DNA of 12,444 nt from JAGKXB01 sp964498835 (GTDB lineage: Bacteria > Pseudomonadota > Gammaproteobacteria > Burkholderiales > Burkholderiaceae_D). Numbering within the stretch: position 1 is the stretch's first letter; every line of letters starts with the position of its first letter. The stretch is from contig CAZCIX010000054.1 of the NCBI GenBank assembly GCA_964498835.1, positions 1 to 12,444 on the forward strand, read 5' to 3'. Made by a program: the position numbers and the translations under genes. Positions 1-7,600 of the stretch are shown piece after piece. A model generated the notes under the pieces. The model saw nothing but the letters and a program-made list of their open reading frames with translations, was not told the DNA's origin and searched no databases.

Positions 1-1536
1 GACAAAGCGGATCACGTTCGCATATCTAAACTGATTGATATCAAAACTGTTATCCTGAATTGCTTGTTGCAAATACGCTGGCAACGTAGCAAAGATAGTA
101 TGCGCAGGAGACAAGTTTTCTTCTGTCGTCAGGGTGGGGTAGCCGCCTTGTAGTTGCGCAAAATCATAAATCTTGATGTTTGTGACGCATTGTTTATAAA
201 AGACGCCATTTTCTGGATGCATCCATCCGATAAATTCAGCCTTATCTTGGTGAGATGTCAAAGGATACAAAATCAACTGTTGGTGATGGATTTGGATGGC
301 GTATTCGACTTCATCTTCACAAACAAAGGCGATACCATCTGGGGTTGCGTTAGCAAAATGGGCTGGTAACAATGTTTTGATTTCACTACCCAAATAAGCC
401 TTGGCACCGAACAACTTAGGCCAATCTTCTTCTGGAATACCAAGTGTTGTAGCGGACAAATCTAAAGAGAATTTTCTCTCACGTAACACTTCTATTTTTT
501 CAGCAGCGGAAAGGCTAGAGCCTGAAACGAGCTGAATGATTGTTGGTGTGTCTAGCAACTGAGAGATGGTCCTTAATATTGCGTTGCATACGACTGGATT
601 AGTGCCAAATCTGCCATTGCTAATTGCCAATACAATATCTTGTTGCGCTGTTGGATCGGTAAATACTCTCAGGTTTTGAACGACTGTCTGGATTATGACT
701 GGATGGTTACTAAAGTCGCCTTGCTTAACTGCGAGTGCAATATTTTTTTGTGCTTCTGGATCGGTAAATGCACTCAGATTTTGAGCGATTGCGTGACATA
801 AAATTAAATGAATGCCGATTATGTCGGGTTGTGAGTCAGCAAAAAGAAGTGGATTTTGAGTAACTCGCCAAGACTCGCTATTTTCCGTTGATGTGAAGGC
901 GTTGATTACCGCTTTCATGCTCAAAGTGAGATTATTTTTACAAATTGCCCCTGTAATTTCTCGTTGCACATCGTCTCCTGGTGTGGTGAGCAGATGAAGA
1001 GTTGTCGTTATTTCTTCTCTAGAAGATAACGATTTATTATCGAGCGATGTGAGTAAATGACGGGCAAGCTTATCTTGGACAGTAGTCGATAAATTGGGGA
1101 CGCAATGTTGCAAACCATTAAGAAGGCTTGGGGTAATGGGAATTTTATTGCACCATGCGTCTACTATCATGGTTTGAATAACTGGATCATTGAAAAATGC
1201 TGCGCACTCATCCTGTGAAGTCAACATAGAGTCAAATTGCTGTTTCTCAATCTGGTGAGTGTTGTTTGAATTAAGCATAGCCTCTGCTAATTGTTGATTA
1301 CCAAGCTTCGGAACTGTCGATTTGTATGCAGTGCCAGCAATGCTATTTGCGATCGTTTCAAATGATACAAGGCTGGGCATTGGAGGCGTTGTGTTATCTG
1401 TTTCTGCATTTGTAATAGCCTCTTCTCCTTCTTCTTTTTGTATTTGCTCGGCCAGTTGTAAATTTTCATCAGAGCGCACATTGCTTCTCAATGAAGCATA
1501 AGAGGCGGTCGTCGATAAAGGAGATGTTCTTAGCAT
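1..1536 (-). CDS. Unrecognised helical-repeat protein (C-terminus beyond left edge)
   Basis: The minus-strand frame is open for 512 codons from the ATG at 1536 to the window edge, so the C-terminus is missing. I do not recognise the family. The first 50 or so residues are polar and Ser/Thr/Glu-rich, with no signal peptide or membrane segment. Residues 110-340 look like a helical solenoid (HEAT/ARM/TPR-like pattern) and contain two clear 35-residue repeats at 252-286 and 287-321, sharing 16 identical positions including the block FTDP. Residues 370-512 look more mixed alpha/beta. No good Shine-Dalgarno sequence precedes the ATG, but a strong promoter lies about 120 bases upstream and no better start is visible. 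A cytoplasmic or secreted-effector scaffold is possible from the solenoid and the polar Ser-rich N-terminus, but that is inference only. That the frame is real is well supported by its length and clean codons; its function is unknown. Confidence 0.8.
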   Translation of the reverse strand, partial: MLRTSPLSTTASYASLRSNVRSDENLQLAEQIQKEEGEEAITNAETDNTTPPMPSLVSFETIANSIAGTAYKSTVPKLGNQQLAEAMLNSNNTHQIEKQQFDSMLTSQDECAAFFNDPVIQTMIVDAWCNKIPITPSLLNGLQHCVPNLSTTVQDKLARHLLTSLDNKSLSSREEITTTLHLLTTPGDDVQREITGAICKNNLTLSMKAVINAFTSTENSESWRVTQNPLLFADSQPDIIGIHLILCHAIAQNLSAFTDPEAQKNIALAVKQGDFSNHPVIIQTVVQNLRVFTDPTAQQDIVLAISNGRFGTNPVVCNAILRTISQLLDTPTIIQLVSGSSLSAAEKIEVLRERKFSLDLSATTLGIPEEDWPKLFGAKAYLGSEIKTLLPAHFANATPDGIAFVCEDEVEYAIQIHHQQLILYPLTSHQDKAEFIGWMHPENGVFYKQCVTNIKIYDFAQLQGGYPTLTTEENLSPAHTIFATLPAYLQQAIQDNSFDINQFRYANVIRFV

Positions 1537-1814
1537 AATATTTGTGATTAATTGGTTAATGTCTGGGCGCTTTAAACTGGCGAGCGCCCTATCCTTTTAT
1601 TATGAAATGACTGCGCTAATAATTAGTGAGCAAAGTAAAACTACTGAAATAATGTTTTTATTATATTAATTGTAAATTTAATATCAAGTGTATTTTTTGA
1701 TATTGTTTTTATTGTCATTGCATCGGTTTTGTTATTGGGTGTGACGACTATCGTTTTTCATTAAAGTGCTACTATCTTTTTCTCGTAAATTTCATACCTA
1801 AATAAAGGATAAAT
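1537..1814. other. Divergent AT-rich intergenic region
   Basis: This 278-base gap separates the left-edge minus-strand gene from the plus-strand yceI pair. It is very AT-rich. It holds a clear minus-strand sigma70 promoter (separate entry) and a 7-bp inverted repeat at 1565-1571 and 1583-1589 with an 11-base loop. That hairpin would lie in the 5' leader of the left-edge gene, ending 28 bases before its ATG. I found no convincing plus-strand promoter for yceI; candidate hexamers are weak. No small ORF or RNA gene could be supported. Confidence 0.6.
1660..1687 (-). promoter_or_regulatory. Sigma70-type promoter for the left-edge gene
   Basis: Read on the minus strand there is a -35 box TTGATA (1687-1682), a 16-base spacer and a perfect -10 box TATAAT (1665-1660). 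Transcription would start near 1653, leaving a leader of about 117 bases before the ATG at 1536. The leader contains the 7-bp GC-rich hairpin at 1565-1589. The match is close to consensus, but the surroundings are AT-rich, which raises the chance rate. Confidence 0.6.
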
Positions 1815-2471
1815 ATGCAAACCTTGCATCAATTGTTACGACATTCTTACATTGCTGTGTTGTTGTCTTTTATCTGTGCTCTATTGGGTATAGAAAATGC
1901 AATTTCTGCACCAAAAAATTCTTCATCACCAGCTTCCATGCCTAAAGCTATTTCTAGCGATGCAATAGATCTTAGCAAGAGCGCGATTACAATCGTATTT
2001 AAGCAAATGCAGGTACCTGTCGAAGCCAAGTTTAAAAAAATTAATGCACAAATTAGTTACGATAGCGCACGTCCTGAAGCTTCAAAGGCCAATATTGAAA
2101 TTCAGGTTGATAGTTTTGACTTGGGAGACTCCGAATACAACAAAGAAGTATTGCAAAAAGACTGGTTTAATGCCGCACAATTTCCAAAGGCGAGCTTTGT
2201 TTTGCGCACGATTAAATCAACTGCCCCGGGGAAATTGAATGTCAATGGCATGTTAAAAATCAAAGGAAAAAGTCGTGATGTGACGTTTCCTCTTAGTGTA
2301 AAAAGAGATGCTAATCAGCAAATATTCGAAGGCAATTTGCCAATTAAACGGCTTGATTTCAACATCGGTGAAGGTGATTGGAAAGATACCGGTATGGTTG
2401 CTGATGAAGTTGTCATTAAATTTCATCTTGTTGTAACGCCTCATGCGCCTTCTAAAAAGGCACACTCGTAG
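1815..2471 (+). CDS. YceI-family periplasmic protein, first copy
   Basis: A 218-residue protein. Residues 1-32 form a signal peptide with a hydrophobic core and a likely cleavage after AISA. The remainder is a YceI domain (lipocalin-like beta barrel that binds polyisoprenoid-type lipids in characterised relatives). The typical order is visible: a mid-domain block with WFNAAQFPKASF, then a KGKSRDVTFPL strand, and a late LDFNIGEGDW segment. The start is supported by a purine-rich AAAGGAT site just upstream. It is followed after 48 bases by a second YceI gene on the same strand, so the two probably form an operon ending at the terminator at 3167-3203. The family assignment is confident. The physiological role is not: YceI proteins are linked to stress, pH or isoprenoid-quinone handling in various bacteria without a settled biochemical activity. 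Confidence 0.9.
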   Translation: MQTLHQLLRHSYIAVLLSFICALLGIENAISAPKNSSSPASMPKAISSDAIDLSKSAITIVFKQMQVPVEAKFKKINAQISYDSARPEASKANIEIQVDSFDLGDSEYNKEVLQKDWFNAAQFPKASFVLRTIKSTAPGKLNVNGMLKIKGKSRDVTFPLSVKRDANQQIFEGNLPIKRLDFNIGEGDWKDTGMVADEVVIKFHLVVTPHAPSKKAHS

Positions 2472-2519
2472 TACCTGCTCGTAAATCTAATTATTTTTAA
2501 TTTATTTTGAAGGAATTCC

Positions 2520-3107
2520 ATGAAGTATATAAAAAACATTAAGCTCAAACATTTTATTGTTGCCTTATTTGCAATGAGTGTACAGTGCACATTTGCTCAA
2601 ACTTATAATATTGATCCTAACCATACTTATCCCAGTTTTGAAGCAGATCATATGGGTATTTCGTTTTGGCGTGGTTCATTTACCAAAACGACTGGTAAAG
2701 TGACGCTGGATCGTGTTAATAAAACAGGTACGGTGGATATCACTATTGATACTAATTCGATCAATTTTGGACATGCAAAAATGAATGAGCATGCAAAAGC
2801 CAAAGATATGTTTAACGTTGCACAATTCCCAACTGTGACTTATACGAGCAAATCTATCAAATTTGATGGTGATAAGCCCGTTGCAATTGATGGTGAGATG
2901 ACAATGTTGGGCGTGACCAAGCCATTGACGTTGACCATCAACAGGTTTAAATGTATCCAACATCCAATGTTGAAAAGAGAAGTATGTGGTGCGGATGCGT
3001 CAGCAGAATTCAAACGTACTGATTTTGGTTTGAATTATGGCGTTCCTATGTTTGCAGCACCAGAGGTGAAGCTGGCAATTCAGGTGGAAGCGGTTAAGGC
3101 GGACTGA
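2520..3107 (+). CDS. YceI-family periplasmic protein, second copy
   Basis: A 195-residue protein with a strong Shine-Dalgarno (GAAGGA) before its ATG. Residues 1-26 are a signal peptide with likely cleavage after TFA. The YceI domain fills the mature protein. It begins YNIDPNHTYPSFEADHMG, continues through MFNVAQFPTVTYTS and the MLGVTKPLTLTI strand, and ends with a FKRTDFGLNYG block. This is closer to the classical E. coli YceI architecture than the upstream copy. Two cysteines in the segment FKCIQHPMLKREVCGAD could form a disulfide in the periplasm, a feature of many proteobacterial YceI proteins. It lies 48 bases after the first yceI and is the last gene before the terminator. Such pairs often sit near cytochrome b561 genes, but none is seen here. 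Exact ligand unknown. Confidence 0.93.
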   Translation: MKYIKNIKLKHFIVALFAMSVQCTFAQTYNIDPNHTYPSFEADHMGISFWRGSFTKTTGKVTLDRVNKTGTVDITIDTNSINFGHAKMNEHAKAKDMFNVAQFPTVTYTSKSIKFDGDKPVAIDGEMTMLGVTKPLTLTINRFKCIQHPMLKREVCGADASAEFKRTDFGLNYGVPMFAAPEVKLAIQVEAVKAD

Positions 3108-3166
3108 TTATGCAGTGTGCTATAAATAATTCGATAGTGTGATCGACATATTGACGTACTGAATAT

Positions 3167-3203
3167 AAAAAAGGCAGGTTCAATAATTGAACTTGCCTTT
3201 TTT
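3167..3203. terminator. Bidirectional rho-independent terminator
   Basis: A 13-bp stem core (3171-3183 with 3187-3199, one G-U pair) with a 3-base loop is flanked by A-runs on the left and T-runs on the right. It can therefore terminate the plus-strand yceI pair and the minus-strand small exported-protein gene that converge here. Confidence 0.9.
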
Positions 3204-3223
3204 ATTTGTAACTTAAACAATAA

Positions 3224-3445
3224 TTATTTTGTTTCTACAACTGTATGTGGGCCGCTATCTTTTGGTGTGGATGCTGGTTTTTTCTTAATAATTGGCTTCA
3301 CACGTGGTAATTTTTTGATGTGTGCTGAAGCAGGATTGGATGCGGGAGTTGAAGCAGGAATAGATGCAGGAATAGATGCAGTTTCAGCGGCAAAAGCAGA
3401 AGCTGTGAACAACCCTGCGAGTAAAACAGCGATTAATTTTTTCAT
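3224..3445 (-). CDS. Small exported protein with Pro-Ala-Ser repeats
   Basis: A 73-residue protein. Residues 1-20 are a clean signal peptide (MKKLIAVLLAGLFTASAFAA), cleaved probably after AFA. The mature part starts with a four-residue repeat of the type xxPAS (residues about 24-40: SIPA, SIPA, STPA, SNPA) and continues with a basic, Lys/Pro-rich stretch (KKLPRVKPIIKKKPA). The repeats are visible as 12-bp units in the DNA. A GGG-containing ribosome site lies about 8 bases before the ATG. The mature protein is small, probably disordered, and cationic. It may bind cell wall or outer membrane surfaces, but no function is known to me. It lies 105 bases after astE on the same strand and ends at the shared terminator. 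An inverted repeat at 3479-3494 lies upstream. Alternative: a shadow ORF, made unlikely by the signal peptide and terminator. Confidence 0.75.
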   Translation of the reverse strand: MKKLIAVLLAGLFTASAFAAETASIPASIPASTPASNPASAHIKKLPRVKPIIKKKPASTPKDSGPHTVVETK

Positions 3446-3478
3446 TTTTTTACCCTGTAAATTGTTATTTAAAAAGAT

Positions 3479-3494
3479 AGATTCGATGGAATCT
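3479..3494 (-). repeat. Inverted repeat upstream of the small exported-protein gene
   Basis: Perfect 6-bp arms (AGATTC and GAATCT) with a 4-base spacer lie 33 bases before the start codon at 3445. It could be an operator or a leader hairpin. No regulator can be named, and a short palindrome like this may be chance. Confidence 0.3.
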
Positions 3495-3550
3495 GTTCAT
3501 TTAACGAATTCAAAATTAAATGGTTGACAATAATATGGCTTTATTATTTG

Positions 3551-4603
3551 TTATCGCGATAATTTAATTTGTTTTACTACCATCAAGCCTGCTCGTTGTC
3601 CGATGTGGACATTCGGATTAGGGAAAACAATATGCTCTTGCTCATGACGTACGGTATAGATTGTCGTGCCATCACGCGCAATGATGGTTCCTTGCGTCAT
3701 GGCCGTGAAATTTTGTGTATTACCATCACACGTCATATGAAAATCATCACTAAGTTTGATGATTTCTTGTACTACCTTAAATATTTGTGGTGCCGGCCTT
3801 GTATTAAATGTTTCTGATGATACGGGTATGGCGCATAGTAGCTTGTCGAGCATTACTTGCATATTTTTCAATGTATTCACATCATTTTGACCAAGTGGGG
3901 CTACTTTTCCTAGTTCAACAGTAGCGCTGATGGTACCAAAATGCTCAGCAGTAAAATAACTGTAAGTACCTGCTGATTTTGGATTAAAGACGATAGCGGC
4001 AATATCTGCCGCGCCTAGATAAGAAATTAAAGCCCGTTTTTTGTTGTCTGATTGCAAATCGGCAATGATGGCGAAATTGCGGTAATGCGAAGGTCGTATG
4101 GTGGCGTGTAAATCCAAGTGCCATTTTTCTCCATGAATGTTTTCTGCAAAGAAATCTTTCGTAGCACGGATGATATCTTTTGCGCGTTTGGCCTCCTTAC
4201 TCTCATGGTGTGGTCGATTTGTATGGAAGAGCCGATTCAAATCTGTATCAATAAAGCGTTTGCCTTGTGCAATTGCATCAATATTTCCCACCACGATCAT
4301 GAGATCGACTGCCAGTGTTTGTGGTTGTTTCATCAAACCATGTAGAGTGTGTGCCAATAACTCGATAGGTCCAGTTTCATCACCATGAATGCCAATAGAA
4401 ATCAAAACTTGTCCTGGTGGAGGGAGATGAACCGGATAGGAAGAGGGTGTTTGATAAATCTGCAAAATGCCACGTGTTGGTAGCTTGACGATGAAACCTG
4501 CGTTAGAAAAGCATGATGCGATATAAGTAAGATCAGCTTGCGCCAAAGCTTTGGCTGTCATCATCGCTGTGATGCTTGTATGCGAATGTGAATTCATGTT
4601 CAT
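3551..4603 (-). CDS. astE: Succinylglutamate desuccinylase (AstE)
   Basis: Catalyses the last step of the arginine succinyltransferase pathway: zinc-dependent hydrolysis of N-succinylglutamate to glutamate and succinate in the cytoplasm. The M14-like AstE/aspartoacylase signature is plain. GIHGDETGP carries the His and Glu zinc ligands, DTDLNRLF follows, the DLHATIR segment carries the second His ligand, and ATVELGKVAPLG carries the likely catalytic Glu. From the ATG at 4603 the product is 350 residues, a normal family length. I prefer this start because GGA lies 7 bases upstream; the ATG at 4615 is an alternative. A longer frame from an ATG at 4675 would add 24 residues, but it runs through the terminator hairpin of the upstream gene and those residues do not look like AstE. 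Its neighbours gdh and astB act in the same catabolic route. A 12-bp palindrome (TTATCGCGATAA) covers the stop codon. Confidence 0.93.
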   Translation of the reverse strand: MNMNSHSHTSITAMMTAKALAQADLTYIASCFSNAGFIVKLPTRGILQIYQTPSSYPVHLPPPGQVLISIGIHGDETGPIELLAHTLHGLMKQPQTLAVDLMIVVGNIDAIAQGKRFIDTDLNRLFHTNRPHHESKEAKRAKDIIRATKDFFAENIHGEKWHLDLHATIRPSHYRNFAIIADLQSDNKKRALISYLGAADIAAIVFNPKSAGTYSYFTAEHFGTISATVELGKVAPLGQNDVNTLKNMQVMLDKLLCAIPVSSETFNTRPAPQIFKVVQEIIKLSDDFHMTCDGNTQNFTAMTQGTIIARDGTTIYTVRHEQEHIVFPNPNVHIGQRAGLMVVKQIKLSR

Positions 4604-4632
4604 ACTTATATCCATATTCCTATCAAAGGTGT

Positions 4633-4664
4633 AAAAAAAAGGACACCCATGAGAGTGCCCTTTT
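4633..4664 (-). terminator. Rho-independent terminator between gdh and astE
   Basis: Minus-strand hairpin with arms at 4664-4655 and 4646-4637, ten pairs including one G-U, and an 8-base loop. The second arm runs into eight T residues. It lies 27 bases after the gdh stop and 29 bases before the astE ATG at 4603. It should stop most gdh transcripts, so astE would rely on read-through or on a promoter inside the 3' end of gdh. Confidence 0.8.
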
Positions 4665-4666
4665 GT

Positions 4667-4680
4667 AGGATTCATATCCT
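4667..4680 (-). promoter_or_regulatory. Small hairpin around an upstream in-frame ATG of astE
   Basis: On the minus strand the sequence is AGGAT-ATGA-ATCCT: 5-bp arms with an ATG (4675) in the loop and a Shine-Dalgarno-like AGGA in the first arm. It starts 11 bases after the gdh stop codon. The frame opened by this ATG is the astE frame and passes through the terminator. This may be coincidence, but it has the form of a translation-gated leader. Confidence 0.3.
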
Positions 4681-4690
4681 AAGCGAAGTT

Positions 4691-7600
4691 TTATCCCACC
4701 GTGGATGCTGCATCACACAGAGCCCATACATCGCGCATGGCGTGTTCCAGGCATTGTTGTTGCACCAATGGTGTCAAAGGATTGAATTTACCGTTTTGTG
4801 TCAATTGCTTGATGACAGCGATCACAGCATCATGACGCTCAGATTGACTGCGACTACCATTGGACTGATTCAAAACTAGTGTTAACAAACGCTGTTGTGC
4901 ACGTCGTAATGCTTGTTGCGCATAGTCACGTAACTCTTCCTGAGACTTGTTTTGTGGTGCAAGTTTAAGGTTACGTTCCAATGTATCAATCCCTGCTTCG
5001 CGACGTAAAGACATGCCTACTAGTAAGAATTGCGCCAGATCCATGTCATTAGGACGCGTGACGGAGAGCGAGGCAAACAAGAATGCCGCCACGGCTTCAA
5101 GCGCATCAATTGCTTGGGATGCTTGGACAAATTCTGCTGCCAGAGAGGCTGCTTTATTGCCTTCAGACAATGACGATGCTGGTGTCAATTTGGCCAGGGT
5201 TTCAGCTTGGCTAAACAAGCGTGTCAATTCAGCGATATTTTCAGCAGCATTTTGTTCTGCAGGAATCGATAAAACGCCTTCAGTGACAGCTTTTTGCAAG
5301 ACACGAGTGCGTGCATCAACGGTCATGGAAACAGTGCGTGGTACGGTCAATGCATGTGCATCCAATACGTCAAAGATCGGTGCCAAATTCAATGCTGCCC
5401 ATGCTTGTGCCCATGCACTGACGACTTGCCATTCTTCCACACCGTAAGTCCGTGCCAAATCACCAACCAGCAACGGTCCACAGCGGTTGACGATTTCATT
5501 CGCACAGACGGTTGCCAAAATAGCGTTGGCCAGTGGATGCGCCAATGGATCACGCGTAGCGACCAATTCTGCTGGGAAATAAGGTTTGAGTAACGCTCTT
5601 GCCCAGTTGTTTTCAACCAGTGGTTGTGCGGAAAGAATGCGTTTCAAACGATTCTTGACGTGCGCAATGACAACGGCCAATTCTGGTGTAGTCAACCCAC
5701 GGCCTTCGCTTTGACGTTGGCTCAATTCTGCGGCGGTTGGCAATTCTTCGATTGCACGTGAAAGCGCACCTTCTTGCTCCAAACTGGCGATCAAAGCGGC
5801 ATAACCGTCTTGAACCTGACGCTCAGATTGCGCTTGTGCTTCGCGTACTAGCAAATGTGTTTGTAGCGTATTGTCACGCAATACCAGTGCCTCAATATCG
5901 TGCGTCATGGCGTTTAAAAGCTGATTGCGTTTTTCTACGTTCAATATGCCAGCATTGACTTCTACATCTAACCAGATTTTGGCGTTCACTTCATGATCAG
6001 AGCAATCTACGCCAGCAGAATTGTCAATTGCATCGGTGAAAATACGGCCGCCTGCTTGTGCAAATTCAATCCGGCCAGCTTGTGTTGCGCCCAAATTGCC
6101 GCCTTCTGCCACCACTTTGCAGCGCAATTCTTTACCATTAACCCGGATGGCATCATTGGCTCTGTCTTTGACTTGCGCATGGGATTCGTTGGACGATTTG
6201 ATATAAGTACCAATCCCGCCGTTGTAGAACAAATCAACCGGTGCTAACAAGATGATGTGCAACAATTCTTCTGGTGTGACGGTAGTGGCGCTGGTTCCTA
6301 GTGCCGCACACGCTTGTGGTGATAAGGTAATGTTACGTGCAGAACGTGGCCAGACGCCGCCGCCAGCAGAAATCAAGTCTTTGTTGTAATCGTCCCAGGA
6401 TGAGCGTGGCAAAGCAAACATGCGTGTACGCTCTGCAAAGGATGTCGCAACATCCGGTGTAGGATCAATAAAAATGTGACGATGGTCAAATGCCGCCACT
6501 AACTTCAATTGGCGTGATAACAAGACGCCATTACCAAACACGTCACCCGACATATCGCCAATCCCCACCATGGTGATGGGGGTGGTGTTCATATCGTGCT
6601 CCATTTCATAGAAGTGGCGTTTGACCGCTTCCCATGCGCCTTTAGCGGTGATGCCTAGTTTCTTATGGTCGTAACCATTCGATCCACCGGAAGCAAAAGC
6701 GTCGCCCAGCCAGAAGCCACGTTCTACCGCGATGCCATTGGCGATATCGGAGAACGTTGCTGTTCCTTTGTCCGCTGCAACCACCAGATAAGGGTCTGCT
6801 GGGTCGTAGCAAACGGTGTTTTGCGGTGCAATGATTTCACCTTGTACACGGTTGTCTGTGATGTCGAGCAAACCAGAGATGAAGAGTCGATACATTGCTT
6901 CGCCTTCTGCCGCAATCGTTTCGCGGGTGGCGTTTTGCGGCATCATCTTGCAAACAAAACCACCTTTTGCACCTGCTGGTACGATCACGGCATTTTTGAC
7001 CATTTGTGCTTTGACCAATCCCATGACTTCGGTGCGGTAATCTTCCATCCGGTCTGACCAGCGCAAACCACCACGTGCGACTGGGCCGCCACGTAAATGC
7101 ACGCCTTCAAAGCGGCGAGAAAAGACAAAAATCTCGCGATAAGGACGGGGTTCTGGCAAGAGTGCCAGTTTGCTGCTGTCGAATTTGAATACGATGGTCG
7201 GGCTAGTTGAATTATTTGTGTTGTTTGGCCCTGCTTGGAAATACGTTGTGCGCAATGTCGCCAATATCAAATCGGTCAAACTGCGTAGAATTTCTTCTGT
7301 GTCAGCATGATTGATATCGCCCAAACGTTGCTTAAATGTATCCAATGCTGCACTGCTTTGCTGACGTTGTGTTGCATCAAGAGCAGGGTTAAAACGCAAC
7401 AAGAAAGCCTGTACCAATTCCATGACATAAGCAGGTTGTTTTCTTAAGCAGTCGGCGATATAACGCACGCTAAAACGACACCCCGCTTGACGCCAGTAGC
7501 TCAAGTAGGCGCGTACCAATTGCACTTCTCTGACGCGCAAACCACCTTCGATGACCAGGCCATTCAATCGACCATCTTCTGCTTCATCGTTAAACAATGC

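Noticed and set aside
154..369. 71-residue plus-strand open frame
   Set aside because: It lies antisense within the 512-codon left-edge frame and has no promoter, ribosome site or domain.
3551..3562. 12-bp perfect palindrome TTATCGCGATAA as an operator or attachment site
   Set aside because: It is short, overlaps the astE stop codon, and has no second copy or neighbouring mobile gene to give it meaning.
4604..4675. N-terminal extension of AstE from the ATG at 4675 as the true protein start
   Set aside because: Its codons form the gdh terminator hairpin, the residues do not resemble AstE, and the start at 4603 gives normal length. It is kept only as a possible regulatory reading frame.
4947..5447. 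166-residue plus-strand open frame inside gdh
   Set aside because: It is fully antisense to conserved glutamate dehydrogenase sequence, has no ribosome site or recognisable motif, and its composition is that expected from the opposite strand.
6665..7057. 130-residue plus-strand open frame opposite the catalytic core of gdh
   Set aside because: It mirrors the highly conserved catalytic region; the conservation belongs to the minus-strand gene.
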